Notes: generated by a model not told the origin, from the sequence alone. A DNA stretch of 64,000 bases from Saururus chinensis (GCA_035235625.1 CP141144.1:31307014-31371013), one strand, 5' to 3'. Positions 13,184 to 25,534 are shown, counted from the stretch's first letter. Translations and numbers: made by a program.

Positions 13184-14650
13184 ACATCCTTTGCAGCGCA
13201 AGTATTTGTTGTTGGTAAGAGGCACTTACAACTATTGTGGTTGTGAGGGTGTAGAAGTGTTAAGATACTAACTATATAGGTTTCTTTTCTTATTTTCTTC
13301 TTAGAAAATAGAATGTACACATGTCAATGCACTAATTTATTCTTGACTGAGTAATTTAAATGTTGTAACAATTGACAACTGCCCAACATAAGGTTCGTGA
13401 ATCTTTATTTTTAATTTAGTTATTAGTGGTATTTGCTATATTATTATCATTCAAATGTGTTGACTGAATCGGAATTTATGCCCCTAAGCTTCATAACATT
13501 AATTTCTTATTTTATTGTAAAATTATGAGTTTTTCGCTACATGGTTTTCATAAAAGAAAATATTGTTGTCCTTATTGAAAATTGGTGCATGCGCACATTC
13601 TCTTTTCACACAAATACATAAAAGCTTATATGATAAATATCACTGGCAACTATAATGCATATTATACCTGCCCCTATCCATATCACCTAAATGTTTCTCT
13701 AACTCCAAATGCAGGAAAAAAATGCTAAGGTTTTGTTTGATAACCTTGAATAATATATAAATCATAAAAGTCTGAAAAAAGGGGATACTACATGTGTATT
13801 GCTAAAGTTACTGTTGATAACATTGAGTGCAAGTTAAATGTAAAAAAACTACACACATTACTAGGATTTCACTTTAAAACTGGAAAGTTTTTTGGTCCAC
13901 CTAGTTGTGTCCTCTAGGAAATAGTCCCCATGGAGGGGACTTGTCAATCAAAAAACTGATGTTGTATATGCTAGCATACATTAGCGCTAGTTAATTGCTG
14001 CACCATTAGTCGTCGACCCTATAAATAGAGGATTTAATTAATTGAAATTGATTCATAATTATGATTTGATTCTACTTTATTTCTTACTAAATATAGAATA
14101 ATTAATTTAGTAAAATAAAGTAAATATTTAATATGGGTAAGTATTACTTTGTATCATTTAAACAGTACATTGTATCAGTTTTTATAGTCAACCGTCTCTT
14201 TTGGATCTTTCAAAATAGAGGGTTTTTATCAATTAAGAGACTAAATAGTTGGTGAACACAATGGAGAATTGACTTAGATAATCTTTACTATTATCATCGA
14301 AGAGTACTCTTTTCCATTACTAGATTTTTTAGATTGAGATGTATAAATTTTTGTTATGATATAATATTTAAATATTAAACATGATCAGCATCTTTTCAAT
14401 TAAGTTGACCCGAAATCCTTGGGCCATATATCGAAATTTCAATTTTACTATTTGATGAAGCCTAAATATTTTTTTATTACTCCCTTTATCTTACATTAAT
14501 AATTTGATATGAATATTCAAAATAAATAATAATTTATTTTAAAAATTAAATAAAAATATCAAAAATAGAAGATAGAAAGAATATTTTTTTATTCTTGTTT
14601 GAATAACTTACTCGAAACTATAAAGTTTATCCTTCAATGTTACAACTTTT
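13184..14650. other. Intergenic, no gene seen
   Basis: AT-rich, with all three frames on both strands closed frequently. No element termini recognised. Confidence 0.5.
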
Positions 14651-15757
14651 AGGGGCTGTTTGGGTGATGAATTTTTTGAAAATAAAAGTGGAATTTTTTA
14701 GAATTAATTCAAAAAATTTATTGTTGAATATGAATTAAGGTTGATAACAAAAGTTTTTAGAATAAATTTGGATGTTGCGTCAAACCAAATTTTAAAACTT
14801 TAAACTAATATAACTTTGTCTCCCAAACTCAGATATACATATTCTTGGTACTATTATGCTATTAAATTTGAGCTCTATCAAATAAGATTACGTAATTTTT
14901 AACTTTTAAAGTGGGCCCCACCTATATGACATATTTTTTGAGGTTTAAATTGATATGAAAGGTAACATTAAAAACAAAATTTGTAATTTTTGAAATGGGG
15001 TCTGGGAGCATTAATTGACGGAATTAATTCATGAGGTGATTCGGTGATTCCGGTCTCAAAACAGCTTGGAATCAACTTCTGTGTGGAATTTGTAATTCCA
15101 CCCATATTTTATATATAAATATGATTTCGATATTTTGACCTGAAATTGGGACAAAATCAACAGAATCTTACAAAAATTTAGTACACGAACAACCCTGACT
15201 GTTTGGGTGTTAGATTTTTTAGAAACGAAAGTTAAATTTTTTAGAATTAATTCAAAAAATTCACCGCCAAATGTGAATTACGGTTGGTAATGAAATTTTT
15301 TTAGAATAAATTCGGATATCGTGTCAAACCTAATTTGAAAATTTTAAACTAATATAACTCTCTCTCTCTCTCTCACTTAGATATGCATGTTTTTTATACT
15401 ATTACGCTATTAAATTCAAGCTCTATCAAACAAGATCCCACAAGGGTAGGTAATTTTAAACTTTTAAAGTGGGCCCTACCTATATGGTTTTTCAAGGTTC
15501 AAATTGATATGAAAGGTAAGCGTTGAAAAATAGCAGAATCTGTAATTTTTGAAATGGGGTTGGGAGCCGGTATTGACAGAATCACCACATGAGGTGATTC
15601 GGTGATTCCAGTCGATTCCGGCTCGAAATGGCTTAAAATAAATTTCTAGGTAAAATTTTTAATTCCACTCACCTTCTACACATATTCCGATAATTCAAAC
15701 CAAAATTGGGATGAAATCAATAAAATCTTACATAAATTCAGTACACAAATAACCCCT
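14651..15757. mobile_element. hAT-like non-autonomous element, internally duplicated
   Basis: Starts aggggctgtttgggtg and ends with the near inverse complement (cacaaataacccct), so short terminal inverted repeats with a G-run are present, as in plant hAT-type MITEs. Inside, the first ~543 bp and the second ~550 bp are diverged copies of each other: ctgtttgggtg at 14656 and 15199, agaattaattcaaaaaatt twice, gtgggcccc(a/t)cctatatg twice, gaggtgattcggtgattcc twice. An 8-bp target duplication is not evident. No protein is encoded. Confidence 0.6.
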
Positions 15758-16239
15758 TTGTATCTGATTAAGCAATTGTGCCACCATGAAGGGGACCTTG
15801 TACCGAAAGTGGGCCCTTAGCTTAATTGTGGTGAGCTTCTTGGGAGTGGTAGTGGGTACAAGCTCTTGGAACATTTTAATAAAGAAAAAATAATACAAAT
15901 GATTAAAAAAACCATAGTTTTGGGGTGGTATTTGCATTTTATAATATAAAAAAGTATTGTTTATAAATATTGTTTGAGGGTTATAATTATATTTTGTAAC
16001 ATAAAAGGGGCTATCGATAAATTTTCTAACATAGAAGAAAACTTACATTGTTTTTTGAGATCATTAGAATGAGCATGGGCTCACATGCATTACCGTGAAC
16101 CTGGCCATAAGATTTTGATCTTAATTTTCAATCACTCGCTACACAGTTGGATTTCGATCTAATAGCTAGAATACCTGACAACTCGACTCGAGCTGCTCAA
16201 ATGCGTGTAAGGTTATGCTTGCTTTTGAGTCCCGTTTAT
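15758..16239. other. Upstream spacer of the PPR gene
   Basis: AT-rich spacer between the hAT-like element and the foldback element. No promoter motif can be assigned with confidence here. Confidence 0.4.
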
Positions 16240-16416
16240 ATAAGCCCGGGTTCATATAGCCTATGTGAACCTGGGCTCTATGGGCTACCGGGTTTACATC
16301 CGGCGGCCCATAATACTCATAGGTTTAAATGCTCATGAATATTATGGGCCACTGGATATAAGTTCGACGACTCATAAAGCCCGGGCTCACGTAGGCGTAT
16401 ATGAGCCCGGGCTCAT
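16240..16416. repeat. Foldback (inverted repeat) element
   Basis: The left arm (from taagcccgggttcatata) and right arm (ending tatgagcccgggctcata) are inverse complements over roughly 85-90 bp with scattered mismatches, meeting near 16325 at a taggtttaaatgctcatg core. Each arm also contains a shorter repeat of the gcccgggctc type. The GC-rich arms stand out in AT-rich surroundings. It resembles a small foldback/MITE. It lies about 230 bp before the PPR start codon, so it may sit in or beside the promoter. Confidence 0.75.
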
Positions 16417-16427
16417 ATTAACTTTTC

Positions 16428-16437
16428 TTATATATCC
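16428..16437 (+). promoter_or_regulatory. Candidate TATA box for the PPR gene
   Basis: The sequence ttatatatcc lies about 210 bp before the start codon, a plausible distance for a plant gene with a short leader. It directly follows the foldback element. Nothing else in the sequence confirms use. Confidence 0.3.
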
Positions 16438-16648
16438 TTATTTTTTATAGAAAAATAATTATTATTTACAATCTTATTTGAAAAATTATCAGGAATAAAC
16501 AATTATCCAGACGGTTTTTTTTTTGCCGCTATCCGTTTTCTCCTGGCCCATGCAAACACAAAACCATGTGTCCGTCTCTTCTCTGTCCCCCTTAACTCAC
16601 GTGCTCACATACAGCGTTTAGCGATGTCGTTCATACACTCGTTTATCC

Positions 16649-19264
16649 ATGGAGGCAACCGTCACTGCCACACTGGCCACCTCGCACTGCTTCTGCGTCT
16701 CCTCCGGCTTTCAGACGAGGACTTCTCTGGGGCAAAAGCATAGCTTACGCTTCCCCCCCAAGCCCTTCTGCGGAATCCCTTCTTCTTCTTCTATAGGAGC
16801 CTCAGCACTGACTTTTGAAACGGCCAATGAAGCGAGAACCGACTACGACAACCAAATTGGTAGGTTCTGCGAGATGGGTGATTTGGATTCGGCCGTGGCT
16901 TTGCTCGAGAAGCTTAGTGAGCGACGCCAACGGCTCGGATTGAAGAGTTATTGCTCAGTCTTGCAACTCTGCGCAGAATTGCAGTCACTAGAAGTTGGGG
17001 TGAAGGTACACAAGATTCTATCATCGTTTGATGATGTTGAAATTGATGAAGTTGTGGGTTCTAAGCTGATTTTTATGTATGTCAAGTGTGGGGATTTGGC
17101 GAGTGGGAGAAGGGTCTTTGATGGAATTGAGAATGATAACGTCTTTATGTGGAATCTGCTTATGAATGAGCATACGAGGATTGGAGAGTATATGGAGAAT
17201 ATTAAGTTGTTTGAGCGGATGCTAGGTTCAGGAATTGAACTGAATTCTCACAGTTTTTCAAGTGTTCTCAAGTGTCTTGCGGCTCTCGGGTCTATTGAAG
17301 CTGGCAAACAGATTCATGGGTTGATGCTGAAGTTGAAATTTGAATCTTGTGTGGCACACAATGCTTTGATTACTTTCTACTCAAGGTGCAAGAGAGTAGG
17401 AATGTCGCGTAAGGTTTTTGATGAAATGCTTGAAAGAGATGTCATTTCATGGAATTCAATGATTAGCGGGTACGTTTTGAATGGCCTTGCTGAAGAGGCC
17501 ATCCTAGTTTTTAAGGAGATGTGGTTTTCTGGTGTTCTAATGGACTTAGCTACATTAGTCTGTGTTCTTCCTGCTTGTGCTGACATGCATAGTCATGGGC
17601 TGGGCAAAACACTTCATGGATATGCCATAAAAACTGATCTTATGGATGAAGTCACTCTTAACAACTCATTGTTGAACATGTATGTTAAATGCGAAGAATT
17701 ATTTAACGGGGTTCAATTTTTTAGTACAATGAATAAGAAGAACATTGTTTCATGGACGACAATGATATCAGGATATGCTCGAGATGGGAAATTTGATAAG
17801 GCGTTAGGATTGTTCTATGAAATGGAAACGAAGGGTGTCAAACCGGATTTATTTGCAATTTCTAGCGTCATTAACGCTTGTGCATTGAACGGGTCATTGG
17901 ATAGTGGCAAACATATTCATTACTACATTACTAGAAATGGCCTAGGATCAAATCTTTATGTTGCTAACTCTCTGATGAACATGTATGCTAAATGTGGGTG
18001 CATGGTTGATGCGAAGTCAATTTTTGATGAAATGGCTGAGAAGGATGTTGTCTCTTGGAACACCATGATTGGAGGCTATTTAAAGAACTCTCTTCCAAAT
18101 GAAGCGTTGGCTCTGTTTGCTAATATGCAGTCAGTCTCAAAACTCAATTCTGTCACTATAGCATCCGTGCTTCCGGCATGTGCCAGTTTATCAGCCCTGG
18201 AGAGAGGTAGGGAGATCCATGGGCACATAATGAGAAATGGATGGGTTGAAAATGGATATGTGGCCAACGCCCTGATAGATATGTATGCAAAATGTGGAGC
18301 ACTAGCATTAGCACGCCAAGTCTTTGATATGATCTCAACGAAGGATCTCATCTCATGGACGATAATGATCACGGGATACGGCATGCATGGGCGTGGGGGC
18401 GATGCAATTTCAGCCTTCAATGAAATGAGAGAGATGGGCATTGAACCTGATGGGATTTCCTTCATTGCTATTTTGTATTCATGTAGCCATCCTGGCTTGG
18501 TTGATGAAGGATGGAGATTCTTCAATATCATGAGATATGACTGCAAGATTGTCCCCAAGTTGGATCACTATGCCTGTATGGTTCAACTTCTTGCTCGAGC
18601 TGGCCACTTGAACGATGCTTACAAATTCATTGAATCAATGCCTATTGAACCTGACTCATGCGTTTGGGGCACTTTGCTACGTGGTTGTCGGACTCATAGG
18701 GATGTAAACCTCGCAGAAAAGGTTGCAGAACGGATATTCGAGTTGGAACCTGAAAACACAGGTTACTATGTGCTTCTTGCCAATATATACGCAGAGACTG
18801 AGAAGTGGGAAGCCGTAAACAAATTAAGGGATAGAATTGGGATACAGAAGCTGAGGAAAAATCCTGGCTGTACTTGGATAGAAATAAAGAGGAAAGTGCA
18901 TGTGTTTTTCTCAGGGGATAGATCCCATCAAGAAGCCCAAAAAATATGGTCATTTCTGGAAAGTGTTAAGATCGGAATGACAGAGGAAGGCCATGTTTCA
19001 AAGAAGCAATATGCGTTGAATGTTGTAGATGATAGGAAGAAGGAAGAAGCTCCCTGTGGCCATAGTGAAAGACTGGCCATTGCTTATGGTATCTTGAACT
19101 TGCCTTCTAGGAAACCTGTTAGAGTTACTAAGAACCTTCAAACTTGTGGGAATTGTCATGAAGTGGCCAAATTCATGTCCAAGAAGACTGGAAGGGAAAT
19201 TATCTTGAGAGATTCCTATCGGTTCCACCATTTTGAAAATGGGAGGTGTTCTTGTAGAAGCTAA
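16649..19264 (+). CDS. DOT4: DYW-class PPR protein, DOT4 orthologue
   Basis: Intronless frame of 871 codons, the length I recall for Arabidopsis DOT4 (At4g18750), to which the sequence is similar throughout. DOT4 is a chloroplast RNA-editing factor (reported for rpoC1) needed for normal leaf and vein development. Residues 1-60 are Ser/Thr-rich and basic, fitting a plastid transit peptide. A PLS-type PPR array covers about 60-660 (recurrent A-x-x-VFDxM and DV(V/I)SWN-x-MIxGY). The E/E+ region runs 668-760 with the PG box NPGCTWIEI at 738-746. The DYW deaminase-like domain has HSE at 805-807, CxxCH at 833-837, HHF at 860-862 and CSC at 867-869. The protein then ends CRS, whereas Arabidopsis ends CRGFW, so the final tripeptide is lost. 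Stops TAA, TAG and TGA follow in tandem. The ATG at 16649 has G at +4 and starts the transit peptide; an upstream ATG at 16624 is out of frame. Confidence 0.95.
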   Translation: MEATVTATLATSHCFCVSSGFQTRTSLGQKHSLRFPPKPFCGIPSSSSIGASALTFETANEARTDYDNQIGRFCEMGDLDSAVALLEKLSERRQRLGLKSYCSVLQLCAELQSLEVGVKVHKILSSFDDVEIDEVVGSKLIFMYVKCGDLASGRRVFDGIENDNVFMWNLLMNEHTRIGEYMENIKLFERMLGSGIELNSHSFSSVLKCLAALGSIEAGKQIHGLMLKLKFESCVAHNALITFYSRCKRVGMSRKVFDEMLERDVISWNSMISGYVLNGLAEEAILVFKEMWFSGVLMDLATLVCVLPACADMHSHGLGKTLHGYAIKTDLMDEVTLNNSLLNMYVKCEELFNGVQFFSTMNKKNIVSWTTMISGYARDGKFDKALGLFYEMETKGVKPDLFAISSVINACALNGSLDSGKHIHYYITRNGLGSNLYVANSLMNMYAKCGCMVDAKSIFDEMAEKDVVSWNTMIGGYLKNSLPNEALALFANMQSVSKLNSVTIASVLPACASLSALERGREIHGHIMRNGWVENGYVANALIDMYAKCGALALARQVFDMISTKDLISWTIMITGYGMHGRGGDAISAFNEMREMGIEPDGISFIAILYSCSHPGLVDEGWRFFNIMRYDCKIVPKLDHYACMVQLLARAGHLNDAYKFIESMPIEPDSCVWGTLLRGCRTHRDVNLAEKVAERIFELEPENTGYYVLLANIYAETEKWEAVNKLRDRIGIQKLRKNPGCTWIEIKRKVHVFFSGDRSHQEAQKIWSFLESVKIGMTEEGHVSKKQYALNVVDDRKKEEAPCGHSERLAIAYGILNLPSRKPVRVTKNLQTCGNCHEVAKFMSKKTGREIILRDSYRFHHFENGRCSCRS

Positions 19265-21023
19265 TAGTGACAGAAGCGGAAAGTGGTGTGAAATAATATT
19301 TGGAAACATGGATGTCAATGAAGTAAAAGACGATATTACTTTTGATGTGATCTTATGCTCCTTTTTTCATCATAAAAGCATTTATTCCCTCAACAAGATT
19401 TAAATTCTGTCCAGTTATACTATCCCTTGTAGTCTTTGGAATATAAATGTTATGTTTTTGTAGTTATTGGCATTTTTTTGACAAGGATTTTCTTTCTTTA
19501 GCAGCAGTAGAAGTAAAGGTCATTTAGTATCTCATCTTTCTCTTTATGAGAAATATTTTGCTGTGGTCGCCGCCCACGTCCCTGCTCACCAATTGAGGTC
19601 TCTTCACATACCAAAATAGGTATCTTCATCACCAATTTCCTTGCTCATCAATTTAGTCCTTCTCACCACTCGCCAATTCAGCCCCTGCAAGGGGTCATTG
19701 TTATTAACAAGCTGAGTATTGGGCTTACTCGGCTTAAAGTTGAAATGTCTAAGCTTTGCTCATCAATAAGTGAATAATGAGCCCAAGCTAATAAAAATAA
19801 ATACAAAATATATCTAAATATAAAGTATATGAAATATTTTATTTTAGTATTAAATAATAATAAATATGCTTTAACAAGAATTATGACTACACCTTGAACA
19901 ATAGACAATAGTCACAAGAAAACAAATTTATGATAAATGAGTTTTAGTTACATATACTCTGAAAAGCGGTATTATCATCTTCCTTTCTTTACATACACAT
20001 AATCACTTAAAAAGATAAAGAAAAAAGAAACCCATTGTTGTGTAAGCACCATAGGCATTATTTGTAATGTGGGATTAGGATAGTTGGATGTAATAAATGG
20101 TGTAAGCTTGGAAGGCAAGAAAAATTGGCCCTAGTCACATTTGGCATGCATAGACTAGTCCTAGGCACACTTGGCACTTCTCCCAAGGGAGGTGATCACC
20201 TCTATTTGTATTGGCCCTTGATAAGTATAACTTATACAACATGTGACCCTTATTTATTCTATTTCTTAATATTGTTTAAGAGTTAATATAGCTTAGATAA
20301 TTAGGATTAATTAGGTTCGGAAACTCTTGTGTGATATTTTGAATTGAATTGGCTAACATTGAATTTTTTCTATGAATAATTAGTATTTTCGATTGATCAG
20401 CCTATAAGGGCAAACACTTAGCTACAAAGGAATTTGAAAAAAATCAGGATAGTGTAAGCGATCAATCGGGCCTGACCAGGTGATTAATTGGCTCAATAGG
20501 AAGTTTTCTATTTTAAGACGGTTTTGAGTTCTTCTCCAACTAGAACTATTCCAATGACCCTTATGCTTATATAAAGACATATGAGGCACAAAATTAATGA
20601 ATTATAGGTAAGTTTTTGGAGAGTAAATGGGAGAAGAAGATGAATGAGTAATTAAAGACATTAATAGAGATTCAAGAGTCTTCTTTAATTATGCAATGCT
20701 AGGTTTTTCTTATGCTTAGGAGTTGATGAAACAATAGATAAGTTTTAATTTTTTATTTTTCTTCCTAATTTAGATCTTAGTTGTGAATAATGACAATCGT
20801 ATGACAATAATTCTTTTTCAATGGAAGGGCTTTTCATGCTTATTAAATTCTATGTTGATTTATTATCTTGTAGATGATAGATTTAAATGGTTTTGAGAAT
20901 CACATCGATTCTAATCTTCGTGATTTAGATGAGATGGTCATGCAATAGGTTCTAATGTTCATATGATTAATTAATTGGATGGGCTATATTAAAATTAAAT
21001 AAGTCATGCCTATAATTATGATT
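19265..21023. other. 3' flank of the PPR gene, no further gene seen
   Basis: AT-rich flank. No canonical AATAAA is obvious close to the stop; gaatataaatg at about 19439 is a loose candidate for a polyadenylation signal. The rest has no supported frame or element ends until LTR E starts at 21024. Confidence 0.45.
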
Positions 21024-22008
21024 TGTAACATCCCAAATTCTAGGCAATTTTTTTTTTGCTCACAAGTGTGCGTGTGTTGCATTGTTGCAAATTGTATGTT
21101 GGCATGGGGGTGAACCAACTAGGGTTTTTGGTCCAACCTTGGTTTAAAGGGGACCACTTGGGAATTAGGGGTCCGGCCTTGGTGTGGGAAGACCAATTGG
21201 CAAGCAACAGGTTCAGCCCTTCTAGGATTGTGCTTTAAAGTCCTAGTCGAGTTGGGGATAGAAGTCCTAAAACAACTAAGAATTGGATAGAAGTCATAAG
21301 GAGAGGGTTTTCATAAAAGGAAAGAGGGGGGAGACTAATTTCTTTTGGCTAGTTCGACCTCTCTCTCTCCCCACTTTTCCCTTCTCTTCCTTCTCCCATC
21401 AAGGTCCTCCATAGCCAGCAACCTTTAAGGGGGAAAGCTACTACCTTTTTGGAGTAAATTGAAGGGCAAAAGGTATAGGAACAAGGGCTTGAAGCTTTGG
21501 AGGTGGGCTGATTGAGGTACGTGCACTTTTTACACTCCTAGTCATTAGGGTTTGATGGTGATTCCCTGCCTAGGTTGACCCCTCATATGCTGAGTTTGAT
21601 CTCTATATTTTGCCCTAATCCATGCCTAGGTTATGCTGACTTTTACCCCCCATATGTACTCTGATTTGTGCTTAGGTTATGCTAAATACTATCTCTTATT
21701 TGTACCTTGATTCATGTTTTATTCATGACAAATATTATCTCTTATTTGTATCATGATTCATGCTAAATATTATCTCTTATTTGTATCATTATTCATGCTT
21801 GATCCATACTAAGTTTAATCACACATATGTACCCTAATTTATGTTTGATCCATGCTGAGTTTAATCACACTATATACCATGTTTTATACTTGATCCATGC
21901 TGAGTTTAATTACTCATATGTACCATGATTTATGCTTGATCCATGCTGAGTTTAATCACACATATGTACCTTGATTTATACTTGATCCATGTTGAGTTTA
22001 ATCACTCA
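21024..22008 (+). mobile_element. LTR E, left part
   Basis: Begins TGTAACATCCCAAATTC, a typical Ty3/gypsy LTR start of the same style as families C, D and F. It has a ttcataaaagg TATA-like box near 21313 and no coding capacity. From about 21700 it becomes a tandem array that is interrupted by element F at 22014 and resumes at 25535. No PPT precedes the start and no target duplication could be paired, because the right end is unclear. Confidence 0.6.
21690..22008. repeat. Tandem ~46-bp repeats inside LTR E
   Basis: About six to seven diverged copies of a unit built from ttgatccatgctgagttt, aatcacacatatgtaccc and tgatttatgc. The same unit continues beyond element F at 25530-25660, so the array predates the F insertion. 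Confidence 0.85.
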
Positions 22009-22013
22009 TATGT

Positions 22014-25000
22014 TGTCACAACCCAGATTTTAAAAACCTTTAAAAATAAAACACACGCAATAAATCATGATAAATTTTTTTATTTAAATCAAATCAAATT
22101 AATCGACCAAAATATCCAAGTTGTGATAACTAGGGTTCACAAATATGAATATCAAAACATATGATGTTATTACACGTGTCAAAAGTCAATAAATAGCAGG
22201 TTAACTCTCTAAGTACAAGTCTGTCATCTGTCTGAAAATAAACAACCAAGTAAAGTTGGTTCTCACACCAGTAATTACAATTACTTACAAGATTGTAGAA
22301 GTAAGAAAGTAGATCCCACTAATGCAATGTTGTCCTCAAATGCCCACCAAGATCCTGATCTTGCAACATCCCCATCTAAAGAGCCTGCAAACAAACAAGA
22401 CCAAATGGGCAACAAAACATCTCCTCCCCCAGGAGAAGCATCTCAAAAGAACAAAAGTATTAAATAATATTTTTTGGATCAGGCTAACATCACCCAATGT
22501 TAGTTGCCTACGTAGTCATCAGACAACATCTCCAATGTTTCCAACAATATCGGATCTAGACGTAGTTTTGCTTAAAACTACACTATTCTAAGAAGCATAG
22601 CATCACACATGCAATGCTTAAGTATTTTAAAGCAACCTACATTTTATGGAAATCCTTTAATGGTTCCACTTGTTCTAATTAAATAAGTAATAGCATGTTA
22701 TTAATTATCTCTTGAACCATTGTTCGATAATTAATATCCCCATCTAAACCCAATGACAGACAGACTCATCAGATGTCAACCTAAGTGACAAATGATAAAC
22801 TCACCATAGGCCACATTCAAAGGTAAATTCATGACGAAATACTTTGGAATCCACCAATAGATATCATCACCCCTCCTAGCCCACAAAGGACCTAACTGGA
22901 GTGGAAGGGCATGGCCCATAATTGCACATGAACAGAAGTGGTAGGAAAAAGCCAATCAAGAAGGATGTCAGCTAATCCCAAATATGTGTACACTAAAAGA
23001 TCTTCAATCGATTTGTGGTGAGCCCAACTCATGCAGAGCTCCCTCCAATGGGGAGGTACAACTACACAGTCAAATTAATGGCTCCTCAATAGAGCTAAGA
23101 CTCAGGAAATCATTTTGAACCCTATCTTACTCATCAATAAGCCAGGATTTCGAATGACTATCCCAAACCCTATTAGTCTCTTCTAGACTAGGGTTTAAAA
23201 GTTGAAACTACTATCGGTTCATCAACCAAGGCAAATCATCAGGTCAAAGGCTTTGTTCACTCTATGAACTAGTCCCAGTCTCCTCTGAGGTATTTTAGTC
23301 TTTATCTTGATTAGGTGTTCTCGCCCAATCCAAAATTTTCTAACCCCATTGATTAATCTTTCAATAATCTTAAGATAGTGATAAGTTATTATCACAACAT
23401 CAATAGCAAATATCCAAAAAATGAATAACATAAACAATTAGAACCACATAGGTCTAAGCAGATCATAATATCAATAACCAAATTCGATAATGATATTAGA
23501 ATCATTCGAGCTATCGTGCCCTAACCCTCATTGGGTTAACTTATTAAATCTTTATGAAAACTGATCATAATGCACTAAGGGCATTAAGGTAATTATTTTA
23601 CCTAGGACAAGGCCCTCTTTGTTCTCATGAAAGTCTTTAATTACTTAAGAGATTTCTGTATTATATTGGCTCGTTAATTTCATTCATGCAAATGCGGGCT
23701 AGTTCGCTCATAAGGGTATTTATATCTTTTTGTTTAGAGCTTCCATGAACTCTAGTAGGTCCAAAACTGATCTCAAGGGTACATCATAACGTTATGAACC
23801 CGAGGTAATTTTCTTACTATTTAACGAGGTCGTAAACCTCTTGAACTAACCACGGTTCAATTAATAGTCTTAACTTAACCCTAGGGGTAAAACAGTCAAA
23901 TATCTATTTACTGAGATTTTTCCCTAACTTGTGGCTTGATCCAAATTTCGGATACACATTAAAATATCACTAAGATTTTTCTTAATTTTTAAAATTCACT
24001 CATAGGCCCCTAAACCGGAGTCCCTAAATCTGGTCAATAATTATTATTTTATACTTCAACTTACAAGGGTAAATTGAACATTTCAGAGACTATGAGATTT
24101 TTCCTTTATCGTAAACTTGATAAGGGAACTCAACATATGGTCATAGTCATTTGTAATTTCTTTCAAATTTATTTCACATCTACAACCTACTGAACCAGAC
24201 CCGGTTCAATAAGGTTTTATTTAAAATAAAAAATCGGACCAGGTCCAACTATCGTCTTCAACCTTCGGAAAGTTCAGAACAAAAACTGATGCTCTATTCT
24301 GAACTTGAGAAGGTGAAGTGAGCCCCTGATGGCCCTAAAACATGGAACCAATCTTTAAACAAAGTATTTCACCATTTAGAAAGATTCAAATCTATTGATA
24401 GGAGTAGAACCCCTCACATTAGAGAAGGAATATAGATCCACTCCTCTGTAAAAGTTTCCTAGGACGTGTCACTCCACACATCAAAATTACACCTAGAGAA
24501 GTAGATTAAGTGATGATTTGAGACACTATTCTCACTAATGATTTGTACCGGCTAGTAATTAATTAAATTGGTCATAGTAACACCCTAGATAAAACTAACT
24601 GGACTATCAACCGAGCTTGCTAATCAACATATGCAAAACGTGGAAAAGGAATTAGAAACAAATTAATGATGCTCTCTCAAATCTGCATACAAGCAGTGAA
24701 ATCAAAATTAGAACTATGATGCGCAACATAGCTACAAATTCTTTCGTGATAGAAGTAAAAGATATCATACGGCAGTAATAAAAACAATACAACTCACTAG
24801 CAAGAGTAAGAATTTTACCTCCTTCACTCATGGTCCTCTCCACCTACCTTTGTTTCTGGCGAGACTAGCCAGAAACTCTTAGTCCCTATCGCCGGCCAGC
24901 TCGCTAGCTCCTCCGGTGGCGCCTTTCCCCTTTCTTGTCGCCAAAAAAGCTCCCCTATAGAAACCCTAATTATCTTTTTATAAGTATAGAGATTAGGGTT

Positions 25001-25529
25001 CCTAATCTAACGAAGGAATTGGGCTAAACCTCCCCACGTAGGCCACCTAATTAAGTCTTTAAAAATTAATTTCATAATTTTAAACAACTGGGCCCGCAAA
25101 ACGACTTAAACGACCCAAATACATGTTTAAATCAGATAAACGGGCCTTATATGATATATTCAACTTCGAATAGTCGTATCTCCCTCATTCGAACTCCGAT
25201 TCATGCGTTCTTAGTGGTGTTTTGAAGTTCATTCTGTCTACTTTCTAACCACATATGTTTATATCTAGGGAGGAAGTTATTATACTAAGAATGTCAATGG
25301 GTCAAACACCCTATTTTTCACATATTTTATTTTTGAAACATAGGAAAAATTCGGGATATTACATTCTTCCATCCTTAAAAGAATTGCATCCTCACAATTC
25401 GCCATGGCCAACCCTTGACAAGTTCGGTTTTTAACTAAAAGTCATTCTACCCTTTCAATCTACATCAATTGCAACTTATAATTTAAGTAGTGCACAAACT
25501 TAATAACCCACAAAATTTAGGTCGTTACA
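22014..25529 (-). mobile_element. LTR retroelement F, internally deleted
   Basis: 3516 bp flanked by a perfect 5-bp duplication tatgt (22009-22013 and 25530-25534). On the minus strand it starts TGTAACGACCTAAATTTT (25529) and ends GGGTTGTGACA (22014). On that strand at about 25364-25380 there is a purine run ggatggaagaa directly followed by TGTAATATCCCGAATTTTT, the usual polypurine-tract plus 3' LTR start of chromovirus-like Ty3/gypsy elements. So 25363-22014 is a long 3' LTR, and 25529-25364 is the tip of a 5' LTR joined to the 3' end of the internal region. A minus-strand TATA-like cttataaaaag lies near 24980. No gag-pol remains. Confidence 0.75.
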
Positions 25530-25534
25530 TATGT

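Noticed and set aside
18076-18953. Minus-strand frames of 160 and 103 codons inside the PPR gene
   Set aside because: Antisense shadows of the repeat-rich PPR coding sequence.
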